Notes: generated from the sequence alone by a model not told the origin. 64,000 nucleotides of DNA from Kamptonema formosum PCC 10802 (GCF_000332335.1 NZ_KB235950.1:159399-223398); one strand, 5' to 3'. Shown: positions 10,080 to 18,946, numbered from the stretch's first letter. A program made the numbers and translations.

Positions 10080-11381
10080 ATGACACAAAAAGCGACTTCC
10101 GAACAACCCAATTCACAGGCCGGCTTCAAGCCGCCCTTCAAATACAGCAGCTCCCTGAGTCGCGAACAAATCGCCGGGTTGCAGGCCACAGCCCGCAAAG
10201 GACACAGGCAGCTCTGTAAGGTCAACGAGAGGCTAGTGGCTCTGGGCCAAGAGTTACTGGAGCGGGAGCGCGATCTGGGGAAGGACTTCCAAAAGTGGCT
10301 GGCGCACTGTTTTCCGGACGAGAGGCCACAAATCCGCCAGGCAATGGCCATCGCAGGCTTGGTGAATCGCCAGCTCCAGTATAAGGAGCAGATGATGGGA
10401 TGGAGCCGCTCAGCCCTAGCCGCCCTCAGCAAACTGGACGACGAGCGAGTGGCGGAAGTGCTGACATCGGGGGTGAAGTGGACAGTCAAGGCGATTAGAG
10501 AACTGCAGCGCAGCCTGAAAGCACCACCGACAGAAGATCCGCAGGCTGTCGCCACGGAAGAGGACTGGCAGCGGCTGGGGTGGGAGAAGTACGAAGTCGA
10601 AGAGAGCGAGAAAAAGAGCCTGCAGGAGTGCGCCCGCAATTTGGCCTTTGAGGAGGCCGGTGAGGGAGCGACGGAAATCGAAGTGAGGGTGGGCCACATT
10701 CAAGCGGCGGTGGAGATCCACAAAGAGCGTCTGCTGCCGGTGCTGTCGCACCGGCGGATTGGCAAATCGGGGGCAGCGCCGATTTCGATGAAGGATTACA
10801 ACGAGCTGATGGACATACTGCAAAGGCAGCGGAAGCTGATGCGGGATCTCAAAGAAAAGAACCAGAAGCTGATCGAGGAGCAAAGCAGTCTCTACCAGCA
10901 GGCTTTGGTGCAAGCGCGGCAGGAAATGGCGGATTTCTGGGAGCGGCAAAAGGCACTGCTGGCGCACCTGCGGCGAGCGGACTCTGAGAGGAAGCAGCTA
11001 GCGGTGGAGAAGCAAGCCCTGGAAGCGGAAGTCGCCGCCTTGAAAGCGAGCGCCGGCACCGGGTTGGATGGGGATGCCGGTGCGGGCAAAAAGGTAGAGG
11101 CAGATCCGCAAGAAGTAGAGGAGGTGGCGGCTTGCTTCGAGACGGTGTTCGGCGAGCAAGCGGTGAGAAAGCTGCATGTGAGCGAAGTGCTGTCATCGCT
11201 GGAAAAACCTGTTCTGGAAACGCTGCAGCTTTTGGTAGAGGGTTTGCGCCGGCACGCTAAATTTTTAACGCCATTTAGCCGCAGCACTGTCTCACAAAAA
11301 ACGCCACACGCGGGGACAGAATTTGATGAGGACTTTGCCTTTGAGGTCAACCAGATCCCCCCTGAATGGGAGCCGCTGTGA
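10080..11381 (+). CDS. Uncharacterised coiled-coil protein
   Basis: A 433-aa hydrophilic protein I do not recognise with certainty. Residues about 30-115 are a compact helical region (FQKWLAHCFPDERPQIRQAM, then AIAGLVNRQLQ, SRSALAALSKLDDERVAEVL). The FQKWL part and its context recall DUF3102-type plasmid or phage regulators; that is only a resemblance. Residues about 225-325 are long charged coiled coil (RQRKLMRDLKEKNQKLIEEQ; ERKQLAVEKQALEAEVAALK). There is no signal peptide or membrane segment, so it is cytoplasmic. A decayed copy lies just upstream, which suggests a mobile or duplicated accessory gene. Confidence 0.65.
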   Translation: MTQKATSEQPNSQAGFKPPFKYSSSLSREQIAGLQATARKGHRQLCKVNERLVALGQELLERERDLGKDFQKWLAHCFPDERPQIRQAMAIAGLVNRQLQYKEQMMGWSRSALAALSKLDDERVAEVLTSGVKWTVKAIRELQRSLKAPPTEDPQAVATEEDWQRLGWEKYEVEESEKKSLQECARNLAFEEAGEGATEIEVRVGHIQAAVEIHKERLLPVLSHRRIGKSGAAPISMKDYNELMDILQRQRKLMRDLKEKNQKLIEEQSSLYQQALVQARQEMADFWERQKALLAHLRRADSERKQLAVEKQALEAEVAALKASAGTGLDGDAGAGKKVEADPQEVEEVAACFETVFGEQAVRKLHVSEVLSSLEKPVLETLQLLVEGLRRHAKFLTPFSRSTVSQKTPHAGTEFDEDFAFEVNQIPPEWEPL

Positions 11382-11830
11382 GACACTCTCCTATCACTCA
11401 TGGGAGTGAGGGGGAGCCAGTGAGCGCAGGATAGCCTAACTGCCAAGCCTTCATGGTTCCTGTGGCGGGACTCATTTAAATGAGAAGCGCGGTGGGGGCC
11501 CGCCCCTGCAACTTTTGGGTTTTAGCCCAACTACAAACTTTTGGGCTAAAGCCCAACTACAAACTTGAGCGCCCGCACAGGAGCGTTAAGAGGTTTTATG
11601 CGTTAAGAGGTTTTATGGTAAAATTGCGCTACACCGGCAGCGGGTGGGTGACTTTTCGGGCATCTCCTGTGTGCCGGTGGGCGAAGCTTGATGCAAACCG
11701 TCTGGCTTTTACTTCCAGTGAGATTGGGCATGGGGCACTGGGGCAGTGGGCGGTGGGGCATCAAGAAAGCCGGTGTCTTAAAAGATCGGGTGTCTGGCAG
11801 CGCCAGTAAAATATGAGGAGTAAGACGGAA
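11382..11830. other. Intergenic region upstream of the BtuF-like gene
   Basis: It contains two copies of the TAGCCCAACTACAAAC element (about 11520-11565) and copy A of a 45-bp repeat (11581-11640). A 109-codon reading frame across it has no recognisable product and runs through these repeats, so I do not call it a gene. Confidence 0.5.
11581..11640 (+). repeat. 45-bp repeat, copy A (paired with 12759-12802)
   Basis: It contains GCGTTAAGAGGTTTTAT twice in tandem, then GGTAAAATTGCGCTACACCG and GCAG. Copy B at 12759-12802 has one GCGTTAAGAGGTTGTAT followed by the same tail. The two copies bracket the BtuF-like gene in direct orientation. Confidence 0.85.
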
Positions 11831-12751
11831 ATGATTTCAAATCTGAGAATTGCCTCTCTGCTGCCGTCTGCCACAGAAATTATAGCGTCTTTGGGGCTGG
11901 CGGACTGTCTGGTGGGGCGCTCCCACGAGTGCGACTTTCCGCCGGCAGTTCAACAGCTGCCGGTGTGCACTCAGCCCAAGTTCAATCCAGAAGGCAGCAG
12001 CAGGGAAATCCACGAACGAGTCACGGATTTATTGCAATCTGCCCTGAGTGTCTATCAGGTGAAAATGGATGTCTTGGCACAGCTGAAGCCAACCCACATT
12101 ATCACCCAAGCTCAGTGCGAAGTCTGTGCGGTCAGTCTAGCAGATGTCGAGCGAGCTGCTGCAGCCCTCACCGGCACTCAACCCCAAATTATTTCCCTGC
12201 AGCCGAATTTTCTGGCGGATGTGTGGGCAGATATTGAGCGAGTCGCCTGCGCCCTCGGGGTGGATGGAGAGCCGGTGGTTGCGGGATTGAAATCCCGCGT
12301 CGAAATTTGCGCTAGCAAGATTGGGCAAACGCGCCCCACTGTCGCTTGCATAGAGTGGGCGGAACCCCTAATGGCTGCCGGCAATTGGGTTCCGGAATTA
12401 GTCAGCCTTGCCGGTGGCCAATCCTTATTTGGCACTGCCGGCTGGCATTCCCCCTGGCTGCAATGGGACGAGCTCGCAGCAGCAGATCCAGAAGTGATTG
12501 TTTTCATGCCTTGCGGCTTTGATTTAGAGCGCACTCGCCAAGATGCCATGCACCTTAGTATTAACACAAATTGGAAAAATTTGCAAGCAATTAAAGCCGG
12601 CAGGGTTTACATCACCGACGGCAATTCCTATTTCAACCGGCCCGGGCCGAGGTTAGTCGATTCCCTAGAAATTTTAGCTGAGATTTTGCATCCCGAATTG
12701 TTTGATTTTGGCTATGAGGGCGCGGCGTGGGAGCGCCTGGAAAAAGTTTAG
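11831..12751 (+). CDS. BtuF-like cobalamin-binding periplasmic-type protein
   Basis: About 306 aa of the BtuF / helical-backbone metal-receptor family: IASLLPSATEIIASLGLADC at the N-terminus, LVGRSHECDFP, a central long helix (residues about 160-185) between two lobes, and AGNWVPELVSLAGG. I chose ATG 11831 because GAGGAG ends 10 bases before it; ATG 11813 would overlap that site. There is no signal peptide, unlike canonical BtuF, so it may be cytoplasmic or use another route. No BtuC or BtuD gene is adjacent. Cobalamin binding is a family inference; an iron or other metal ligand is possible. Confidence 0.8.
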   Translation: MISNLRIASLLPSATEIIASLGLADCLVGRSHECDFPPAVQQLPVCTQPKFNPEGSSREIHERVTDLLQSALSVYQVKMDVLAQLKPTHIITQAQCEVCAVSLADVERAAAALTGTQPQIISLQPNFLADVWADIERVACALGVDGEPVVAGLKSRVEICASKIGQTRPTVACIEWAEPLMAAGNWVPELVSLAGGQSLFGTAGWHSPWLQWDELAAADPEVIVFMPCGFDLERTRQDAMHLSINTNWKNLQAIKAGRVYITDGNSYFNRPGPRLVDSLEILAEILHPELFDFGYEGAAWERLEKV

Positions 12752-12758
12752 CACAAGA

Positions 12759-12802
12759 GGAGCGTTAAGAGGTTGTATGGTAAAATTGCGCTACACCGGC
12801 AG
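12759..12802 (+). repeat. 45-bp repeat, copy B (paired with 11581-11640)
   Basis: AGCGTTAAGAGGTTGTATGG followed by TAAAATTGCGCTACACCGG, nearly identical to copy A. It begins 7 bases after the stop codon of the BtuF-like gene. Confidence 0.85.
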
Positions 12803-12920
12803 AGGGGGGTGAAAAGCCGGTTATCGCCGGGGTGCCGGTGGGCCAAAATTATCCCAAAAATAGCCGGCGAACTTCACCCGCCAGAACCAGACGTGATTCA
12901 GAGGAGTCTTGGAGTGGGCA

Positions 12921-14192
12921 ATGCTTAAGCAACTCATCCTTGAGAACTGGAAAAGTTTCGGCAAAGCAGTGCTGCATATCGACCCGCTGACCATTCTCAC
13001 CGGCACAAATGCCGGTGGCAAATCTAATGCGATTGAAGCCTTGGAATTTCTCAAGAGAACGGCACAGGGGAAGGAGATTCAAGCTTGTTTAGCAGGGGAT
13101 GAAACTTTACCCCCCATTCGAGGGGGTGTTGAGGGAGCCGCACTCAGACCAAAAACTCAATTTACCTTAAAGGTGCTGGTTCAGGGTGAGGATGAGCGGA
13201 CAGATTACCTCTACAGCATCACGGTGGATACTAGCGCGCGCGTAAAGATTTTGGCTGAATCTCTAGCTGTTATAAAACAGCAGAACAAAAAATCGAGTGA
13301 GGCGGGAGAAACTTTTTTATTTCAAAGACATAGCAGGCCGCAGAACCCCGATTTAATCTTCTTAAGATTTAACCTCTATGACAGCAGAGTAATAGCTTTT
13401 CACAGTTCTATATCAATTTTAAGCCATTTTCAATTTATTCAGCTGCCAGGAGTTTATTTGGAACGGTCTCTTGAACCGGGGAGGATAGTTTTAAAAAAGA
13501 TTCAGGAAATCTTTATACTAGATCCGGCTCCTTCTAAGATGCGGTTTTACTCACGGCTCTCTGAAAGCCTGTTACAGGATGCCTCCAATATTGCTGGCGT
13601 GCTGGCAGCATTGCCCGAAGAACAGAAAGCTGCGGTAGAATCAACTCTGTCCGCCTATGCGCGGGATTTGCCAGAAGGCGATATTTGCAGAGTGTGGGCG
13701 GAACCCGTTGGGCGCTTAAAAAAAGATGCGATGCTTTACTGTGAAGAAGTGTGGGGAGCAGGTCAACCTCCCACAGTGGTAGATGCCAGAGAAATTTCGG
13801 ATGGAATTCTTCGCTTTTTAGCGATTCTAACAGCGCTTCTGACGCGACCGCAAGGGAGCCAACTGGTCATCGAAGATGTGGGCAGCAGACTTCACCCATC
13901 CCGGGCAGACCTGCTGGTAAAAATGCTTAGAGAAATTGGAAAAAAAAGACAAGTTAATGTACTGGTTACAACCCAAAATCCAGCTTTACTAGACGCACTG
14001 GGACCAGATAAAATTCCTTTTGTAGTTGTAGCGCACCGAGACGCGCAAACGGGAGAAAGCAAGCTGACTTTACTCGAAGATATTGAGAATCTTCCTAAGT
14101 TGATGGCCTCCAGCACCTTAGGGAAGCTCGCAGCACAGGGAGCTATTGAAAAGAGTCTTTATGATATCCCGCAGTTCCCGAGAGAGTCCTGA
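12921..14192 (+). CDS. AAA family ATPase (RecF/SMC-like, AAA_15/AAA_21 type)
   Basis: About 423 aa. Walker A is GTNAGGKSN (about residues 27-35), preceded by LILENWKSFG, which is typical of RecF/OLD-type ATPases. The ABC-type signature region is REISDGILRFLAILTALL, Walker B is LVIEDVGSRLHPSRADLL and the H-loop region is NVLVTTQNPALLDAL. I chose ATG 12921 with GGAG 6 bases upstream; TTG 12909 is possible. There is no TOPRIM or nuclease domain and no obvious partner. Such stand-alone ATPases occur in DNA-repair and phage-defence contexts, but nothing here decides the role. Confidence 0.82.
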   Translation: MLKQLILENWKSFGKAVLHIDPLTILTGTNAGGKSNAIEALEFLKRTAQGKEIQACLAGDETLPPIRGGVEGAALRPKTQFTLKVLVQGEDERTDYLYSITVDTSARVKILAESLAVIKQQNKKSSEAGETFLFQRHSRPQNPDLIFLRFNLYDSRVIAFHSSISILSHFQFIQLPGVYLERSLEPGRIVLKKIQEIFILDPAPSKMRFYSRLSESLLQDASNIAGVLAALPEEQKAAVESTLSAYARDLPEGDICRVWAEPVGRLKKDAMLYCEEVWGAGQPPTVVDAREISDGILRFLAILTALLTRPQGSQLVIEDVGSRLHPSRADLLVKMLREIGKKRQVNVLVTTQNPALLDALGPDKIPFVVVAHRDAQTGESKLTLLEDIENLPKLMASSTLGKLAAQGAIEKSLYDIPQFPRES

Positions 14193-14338
14193 GCGAGAGC
14201 GGCGCTCTCCGCCTGTCTGAAAGTCCAGGGAGAGTTGTGGGGAAAAACTAGGTTTGGCAAAAGTTCTCCAGTTTGTGGCAAGGCAGAGCAGCCAAAATTA
14301 TGTATCCTAGGATAGATGGGCGAAATTAAGGAACTCAA

Positions 14339-15016
14339 ATGTCAGCAGAATCCTATATCTTTCTAGCCGGCGCGAGTCGGGGTGTGGGCAGAGAAATTGC
14401 TAAGTGCCTCGTGGATAAGGAGGTGAAAGTCAAAGCCCTCCTGCGAGGGGAAACAGCTCGCGATGAGCTAGAATCAATGGGCATTAAGACCGTCACCGGC
14501 GACGCTTTGAATGTGGGGGATGTGGAAACGGCGATGCTGGGAGATGAGCCGGTGCATGCCCTGATCAGCACCATTGGCGGTTTGCCCAAGGATGGCGAGA
14601 GAGCGGACTATCTGGGCAACAAGAATCTCATCGATGCGGCGGTGAGAGCGGGAGTGCGGAAGTTTATCCTGGTTTCTTCTATCGGCACCGGCAACAGCCA
14701 AGGGGCCATACCCCCGCAAGCGTTGCAAGCTCTCGGTGCGGTGCTGGCAGAGAAGGAAAAAGCTGAGGAACACCTGATTGAGAGCGGGCTGACTTATACA
14801 ATTGTACGACCGGGCGGGCTGAAGTCGGAACCGGCAACCGGCAGCGGAATTCTCACGGAGGATTGCCGGATTGCCGGCACCATTCACCGCGCTGATGTGG
14901 CGCAGCTGGTGTGCCGGTGCCTTTTTTCTCAGGCGGCGGACAATAAGGTCTTTTCCGCTGTTGACCGCAATATGCTGTACGGCAACCTAGAGTTTGAGGA
15001 ATTTATTTTGAGCTGA
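14339..15016 (+). CDS. NAD(P)-binding SDR-like oxidoreductase (NmrA/atypical SDR type)
   Basis: A 225-aa Rossmann protein. The nucleotide-binding motif is AGASRGVGREIAKCL (residues about 9-24), then VTGDALNVGDVETAM and the core ALISTIGG. FILVSSIGTGN and YTIVRPGGL are typical of atypical SDRs, which bind NAD(P) without the YxxxK pair and act as regulators or epimerase-like enzymes. The substrate is unknown. It overlaps the 3' end of the convergent gene at 15003 by 14 bp. AAGGAAC lies just before the ATG. Confidence 0.82.
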   Translation: MSAESYIFLAGASRGVGREIAKCLVDKEVKVKALLRGETARDELESMGIKTVTGDALNVGDVETAMLGDEPVHALISTIGGLPKDGERADYLGNKNLIDAAVRAGVRKFILVSSIGTGNSQGAIPPQALQALGAVLAEKEKAEEHLIESGLTYTIVRPGGLKSEPATGSGILTEDCRIAGTIHRADVAQLVCRCLFSQAADNKVFSAVDRNMLYGNLEFEEFILS

Positions 15017-15473
15017 AGGGTCTGACCCAGCCGCGAGCGAGGGCCCAGTCCAGGGCGGTGCCGGCGGCGGCAAACAGCAGCACGCTCTCAACGCCCAGCA
15101 CGGCAAATGGCCAGAAGTCGCTGCTGGCACTCAGCCCCACATCCAGCTGGGCTAGCCCCCGCACGAGTCCGAAGGCGAGCACCGCACCGGCTTTCAGTTG
15201 GGGGTTGCTGTCGGTGCGGATAGCATAGCGGTAGGTGACGCCAAAGAGAAACCCGCTCAGCCCCGCGATGGCCAAACTGACCGGCAGCTTCAGGTCAGTG
15301 GGGGGGACAAGTACGCCGGCAAGGGCGTCAAAGCGCTTGGTCAAAAGCAGCTGGCTGGCGGCGGCGATTGCGCCAAAGGCCAAGAGGAGGGCCAAGGCCG
15401 CTAGGGTGCCGGCTTTGAGGGATTCGATTCGCTCTGCGGTTAAATCGCTGTGGGATGTCTCGCTCACGGGCAA
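15003..15473 (-). CDS. Conserved cyanobacterial membrane protein, function unknown
   Basis: A 156-aa integral membrane protein with about four hydrophobic segments: AGTLAALALLLAFGAIAAAS, LPVSLAIAGLSGFLFGVTY, AGAVLAFGLVRGLAQLD and FAVLGVESVLLFAAAGTAL. I do not know the family by name. The gene is divergent from petN (79 bp between starts) and convergent with the SDR gene, so it is transcribed alone. The start reads GTG or ATG-like at 15473 after a charged N-terminal stretch. Confidence 0.72.
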   Translation of the reverse strand: MPVSETSHSDLTAERIESLKAGTLAALALLLAFGAIAAASQLLLTKRFDALAGVLVPPTDLKLPVSLAIAGLSGFLFGVTYRYAIRTDSNPQLKAGAVLAFGLVRGLAQLDVGLSASSDFWPFAVLGVESVLLFAAAGTALDWALARGWVRPFSSK

Positions 15474-15551
15474 TGCCGGTGGAAAAGAGGGCTCAAACTG
15501 ACATAATATAGGGCTTGGAGTTATTTTGTACTGTTTTTTTTAGGGACGGCT

Positions 15552-15641
15552 ATGGATATTCTCACGCTGGGTTGGGCTGCGTTGCTAAGTGTTTTCACCT
15601 TCTCGATCGCAATGGTCGTCTGGGGGCGCAACGGCATGTAG
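15552..15641 (+). CDS. petN: Cytochrome b6f complex subunit PetN (subunit VIII)
   Basis: A 29-residue protein, [20 protein letters not shown] then MVVWGRNGM, matching the invariant PetN pattern: MDIL start, one membrane helix and a VVWGRNG C-terminus. PetN is a single-span subunit needed for assembly and stability of the thylakoid cytochrome b6f complex. It is normally a stand-alone gene, as here. GGGACGG lies a few bases before the ATG. It is shorter than usual gene-calling thresholds and easily missed. Confidence 0.95.
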   Translation: MDILTLGWAALLSVFTFSIAMVVWGRNGM

Positions 15642-16011
15642 GCTGTCCCCGCTGCCGTTTGTAGTTGGGCTAATGCCCCAACGTTTGCAGTTGGGCTAAT
15701 GCCCCACCGGCAGGCAGGTTCGCCCCTGGTGTGCCGGCGGGGCAGATGGCAGCCGGGATTTGGGGATTTGGGGATTTGAAGATTTGGAGATGCCTCGGCG
15801 GGTATTTCCGCCCCTGCTGTGCCGGCGCTACAGATGGCAGCCGGGATTTGGGGATTTGGGGATTTGGGGGTGCCTGCGCCTTGTGCCGGTGAGAGCCGGC
15901 AAGCTGTGCCGCTTGAAGTAGAGCGGAATGGGGCTGTTGAGGAAATGCGCTTCCGTTCTAGGTTCTGAGGATCTGCGTGCGGTGCTGGCTGCGCGGGCAA
16001 GTGCCGCAGTT
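15642..16011. repeat. Intergenic dispersed repeats downstream of petN
   Basis: Two GTTTGTAGTTGGGCTAATGC-type units (about 15658-15710) are followed by two copies of a CAGATGGCAGCCGGGATTTG element (about 15743 and 15831), each with GGGGATTTGG runs. No gene is supported here. Confidence 0.6.
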
Positions 16012-16041
16012 TTGTCAAATTTTGTCAGAATTTAGTATAAT
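16012..16041 (+). promoter_or_regulatory. Candidate promoter TTGTCA-18-TATAAT
   Basis: TTGTCA at 16012-16017 and a perfect TATAAT at 16036-16041 are separated by 18 bases. It points towards the structured, non-coding stretch 16048-16320 upstream of the AI-2E-type permease. Confidence 0.5.
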
Positions 16042-16047
16042 TTGCCG

Positions 16048-16320
16048 CCACACAGAGATTGAGGCCAAAGTGAAAGCCTCTCGCCGGCATAAGTCTTATC
16101 CGCCGGCAGTGCTATCGTATGGTGTGGGTGGCTGAGTTCTAGCACTAGCCCAATTGGTTAGGAGATTAGAGATTGAGGGCCGGCTAGACGGCGGCCCTGC
16201 GGATATACCTCGCAGGACAGACATCTTGCAACGGTCCGCCGGAGGGGGCGCGTACAGCGGCTTTGTAAGCGCAGCGTTCCGGTCTTGTCCATGACTGAGC
16301 TGTCGATTGCTATACTGACG
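16048..16320 (+). ncRNA. Candidate structured RNA or long leader (unidentified)
   Basis: Downstream of the promoter-like pair at 16012-16041 there is no coding frame, but several stems: CCTGCG/CGCAGG (about 16195-16216), GGACAGAC pairing with GTCTTGTCC (about 16217 and 16282) and TACA/TGTA inside GCGC...GCGC. It matches no RNA family I can recognise; RNase P, tmRNA and 6S hallmarks are absent. It could be the 5' leader of the permease gene at 16574. Confidence 0.3.
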
Positions 16321-16573
16321 GGAGTTGGAGTGAGTGAGCGAGCGGGCAAAGGAAAAGGGGGGACAAGCTTTTGTTAAGGATTGCCGCACGCATTGGGAGG
16401 CTGCGCCAGAATGCGGCTCAAGCTGGGATGGTTCGGCTCTCACCGCTTTTGTACTGGTGGCTTAACAGCGGGTTTGTGATTGGATTGAGAGTCTGAGTCT
16501 AATTTTATGCTTGTCTGTCCCGAGTCGGTTTGGAAGAACTGTTTAATAGACGAGAAGTTTACTTGCCGAGAAC

Positions 16574-17644
16574 ATGAGTGAGTCACAGAAAAAAAATATC
16601 TGGGATTGGATCAGTAATTTAGCGCTGGTTCGCTTTTTGCTTCTGTTCGCCTCAGGGTGGGCTTTTCTCCAGCTCTTAGCTTACTTTGAAACTGTGATTG
16701 TGGTTTTCACTTTTTCTTCAATTGTGGCTTTTCTGCTCAGCTATCCTGTGAGATGGCTGCAGCGGTTTTTCCCTCGCAGTTTAGCTGTTGGCTCAGTGTT
16801 TTTTCTGAGTCTCGTCTTGGTTGGCAGCCTGACCATCACTGTGGGCTTGGCGCTTCTCTCCCAAGGTCAGCAATTAATCGACAGCGTCACTCAGTTTGTC
16901 AACGCTCTCGCCCCACTCTCCGAGCGAACAGAAGCTTTTCTCCGGGAGCGGAACCTTCAGGTAAATCTGCGGGTTATTGAAGAGCAGTTGCGCACCCAAG
17001 CTTTAGCGGTAATGGTTTCTAGTATTGCTGTACTGCAAGTTTTTATAACGAATTTAGTGAGTTTGATATTGATTTGGGTTGTGTCTTTTTTTATGGTAAT
17101 AGATGGGGAGAGGCTTTGGAGGCTGGTTCTTAAAATTATTCCGGCCCACTTGCAGGAGCGACTGACAGTTACGATTCAGCGAAACTTTTTAGGCTTTTTT
17201 CAGGGACAGCTGGTATTAATGCTATTTATGATAATTTCTAGCTTTCTTGTCCTGCTGGGATTCCAGGTAAATTTTCCCTTAGCTTTGGCAGTTATCCTGG
17301 GCATTTTTGACTTAGTGCCGGGAATCGGAGCGACATTAGGCATTAGCCTGATTTCTTTTCTCGTGATCGCTCAAAATGTTTGGCTGGCTTTTAAAGTGTT
17401 AGTAGCTTGCATCATTCTCCAGCAGATCCGCGATAATTTGATTTACCCTCGCATTATGCGAAACTCTCTGAATATACATCCTGTAGTTGTGTTTTTCGCA
17501 CTTTTGATAGGAGCGAGAGCGGCAGGTCTGTTAGGTATATTTATCGCTATTCCTATTGCGGGTGTGTTGGTGAACTGGTTTGAAATCGAGGAAATGAAAG
17601 GGGAGGGGGAGGTAAAAATTAGAGAGGGAAAGGTGGAAATTTAA
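16574..17644 (+). CDS. AI-2E family transporter (PerM/YdiK-type permease)
   Basis: A 356-aa integral membrane protein with the family layout: two N-terminal helix pairs (residues about 14-75), a further helix with an amphipathic extracytoplasmic loop (about 85-150, containing LRERNLQVNLRVIEEQL), then FLGFFQGQLVLMLFMIISSF, the signature ILGIFDLVPGIGATLGISLI and the PVVVFFALLIGARAAGLLGI end. The family includes autoinducer-2 exporters and Na+/H+ antiporters; the substrate here cannot be assigned. The last about 13 residues are charged and low-complexity (EEMKGEGEVKIREGKVEI). Confidence 0.87.
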   Translation: MSESQKKNIWDWISNLALVRFLLLFASGWAFLQLLAYFETVIVVFTFSSIVAFLLSYPVRWLQRFFPRSLAVGSVFFLSLVLVGSLTITVGLALLSQGQQLIDSVTQFVNALAPLSERTEAFLRERNLQVNLRVIEEQLRTQALAVMVSSIAVLQVFITNLVSLILIWVVSFFMVIDGERLWRLVLKIIPAHLQERLTVTIQRNFLGFFQGQLVLMLFMIISSFLVLLGFQVNFPLALAVILGIFDLVPGIGATLGISLISFLVIAQNVWLAFKVLVACIILQQIRDNLIYPRIMRNSLNIHPVVVFFALLIGARAAGLLGIFIAIPIAGVLVNWFEIEEMKGEGEVKIREGKVEI

Positions 17645-17972
17645 AAGTTAAAAGAGAGGGGCGTTGGCTCTCGACTGTCTGAGTGGGGCGGGCCGGTTAA
17701 CACTGCAGCTGCACCGGCAGCCGAGACGCAGCCCGGCGCAGCCGCTCATTCTGGTGAGGGGGTTTATAAAGTAATTGTTAAGAAGCTGTAGGGCCAGAAG
17801 CTGGGTTTTTCTCTAGAAAAGCATAATTTTGCGGCTCTGTCACAAAAAGAAATCCTGTTTCTTGTGGCAACACCGGCTTCCGGCATCAAAGGTTAGGGCA
17901 GGGGGTCGCAGAAAGCTTTAATCCAGGAGCTTTCGGATATAATTTTACAAGAACCATTATCTGGGAAACAAC
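17645..17972. other. Intergenic region with a likely -10 element for the DJ-1/PfpI gene
   Basis: TATAAT at 17938-17943 lies 29 bases before the ATG of the DJ-1/PfpI gene. An AAAGAAATCCTGTTTCTTGTG inverted stretch lies near 17847-17867. No gene is seen. Confidence 0.4.
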
Positions 17973-18572
17973 ATGGCTGGCAAGAAAATCTTGATGCTCG
18001 TGGGTGACTTCGTGGAAGACTACGAGGTGATGGTGCCTTTTCAGGCGCTGCAGATGGTGGGCCACACTGTCTCTGCCGTCTGCCCTAATAAGAAAGCCGG
18101 TGAGAGGGTTCGCACGGCAGTCCACGACTTTGAAGGAGACCAGACCTACAGCGAGAAACCCGGTCACAACTTCACTTTAAATGCCACCTTTGCGGAAGTG
18201 GATGCCGCAGAGTACGACGCCTTGGTGATTCCGGGCGGGCGTGCGCCGGAATATATCCGCCTCGACGAAAGGGTGCTGGAAATCACGCGCCACTTCGCCC
18301 GCACCAACAAGCCTATCGCTGCGGTGTGCCACGGTTTGCAAGTGTTGGCTGCCGCCGGCGTGCTGGAAGGCAAGCGCTGCACAGCTTACCCCGCCTGCGG
18401 TCCAGATGTGGTGCGCGCAGGAGGAGAATATCTTCAGATTGCCGTTGACGAGGCGGTGGTGGATGGCAACCTGGTGACGGCACCGGCATGGCCGGCCCAC
18501 CCCCGCTGGCTGGCTGAATTCCTCAAAGTTCTGGGCACCCGCATCGAACACGCCAATTTAGTCGCCGTCTGA
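17973..18572 (+). CDS. DJ-1/PfpI family protein
   Basis: A 199-aa protein with the DJ-1/PfpI fold. It begins with a strand-loop carrying the conserved acidic residue ([14 protein letters not shown], Glu15). The nucleophile elbow is [11 protein letters not shown] with Cys119 and His120. [15 protein letters not shown] precedes it, as in PfpI-type class I glutamine amidotransferase-like proteins. Members act as glyoxalases, deglycases, chaperones or proteases; the substrate is not predictable here. A TATAAT box lies 29 bp upstream, so it probably has its own promoter. Confidence 0.87.
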   Translation: MAGKKILMLVGDFVEDYEVMVPFQALQMVGHTVSAVCPNKKAGERVRTAVHDFEGDQTYSEKPGHNFTLNATFAEVDAAEYDALVIPGGRAPEYIRLDERVLEITRHFARTNKPIAAVCHGLQVLAAAGVLEGKRCTAYPACGPDVVRAGGEYLQIAVDEAVVDGNLVTAPAWPAHPRWLAEFLKVLGTRIEHANLVAV

Positions 18573-18721
18573 GACAGCCCCTGCGCACAGGCGCTTGTGC
18601 CCACTCTCACCCGCGCCGGCGCAAAGCTTTCTTTACCATATTTTTACCGGAAAAGAACGCCTGTTACAACACTTAACAGAAATCAGCGCTAGAGCGCCTC
18701 TCACCTGCAAACACACCCTGC

Positions 18722-18946
18722 ATGCCACTGATAAAAGTCAAAGTTAAACCCAATTCAAAACAGCAAACGATAACGGAAGAACCCGATGGCAGCCTGACAG
18801 TGCAGCTGAAGTCGCCGCCGGTGGATGGCAAAGCGAACGAGGAGCTCATCAAAGTCTTGGCCAAAAAATTTGAGGTGCCGAAATCTCAAATCCGAATAAA
18901 ATCAGGGCTGTCCTCAAAACACAAGCTGGTTGAAGTATCGCCCTAA
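18722..18946 (+). CDS. DUF167 (YggU-like) small protein
   Basis: A 74-aa protein of the DUF167 family: [15 protein letters not shown] at the N-terminus, the core [20 protein letters not shown] and the C-terminal [17 protein letters not shown]. The family is small, cytoplasmic and structurally known but without assigned function. It is the only gene between the DJ-1 gene and the convergent GGDEF/EAL gene. Confidence 0.9.
   Translation: MPLIKVKVKPNSKQQTITEEPDGSLTVQLKSPPVDGKANEELIKVLAKKFEVPKSQIRIKSGLSSKHKLVEVSP

Noticed and set aside
11480-11809. 109-codon plus-strand frame
   Set aside because: It is composed of dispersed repeat sequence and has no recognisable protein features.
16048-16320. 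6S RNA, RNase P RNA or tmRNA
   Set aside because: The conserved motifs of these RNAs are absent; only an unidentified structured stretch can be claimed.
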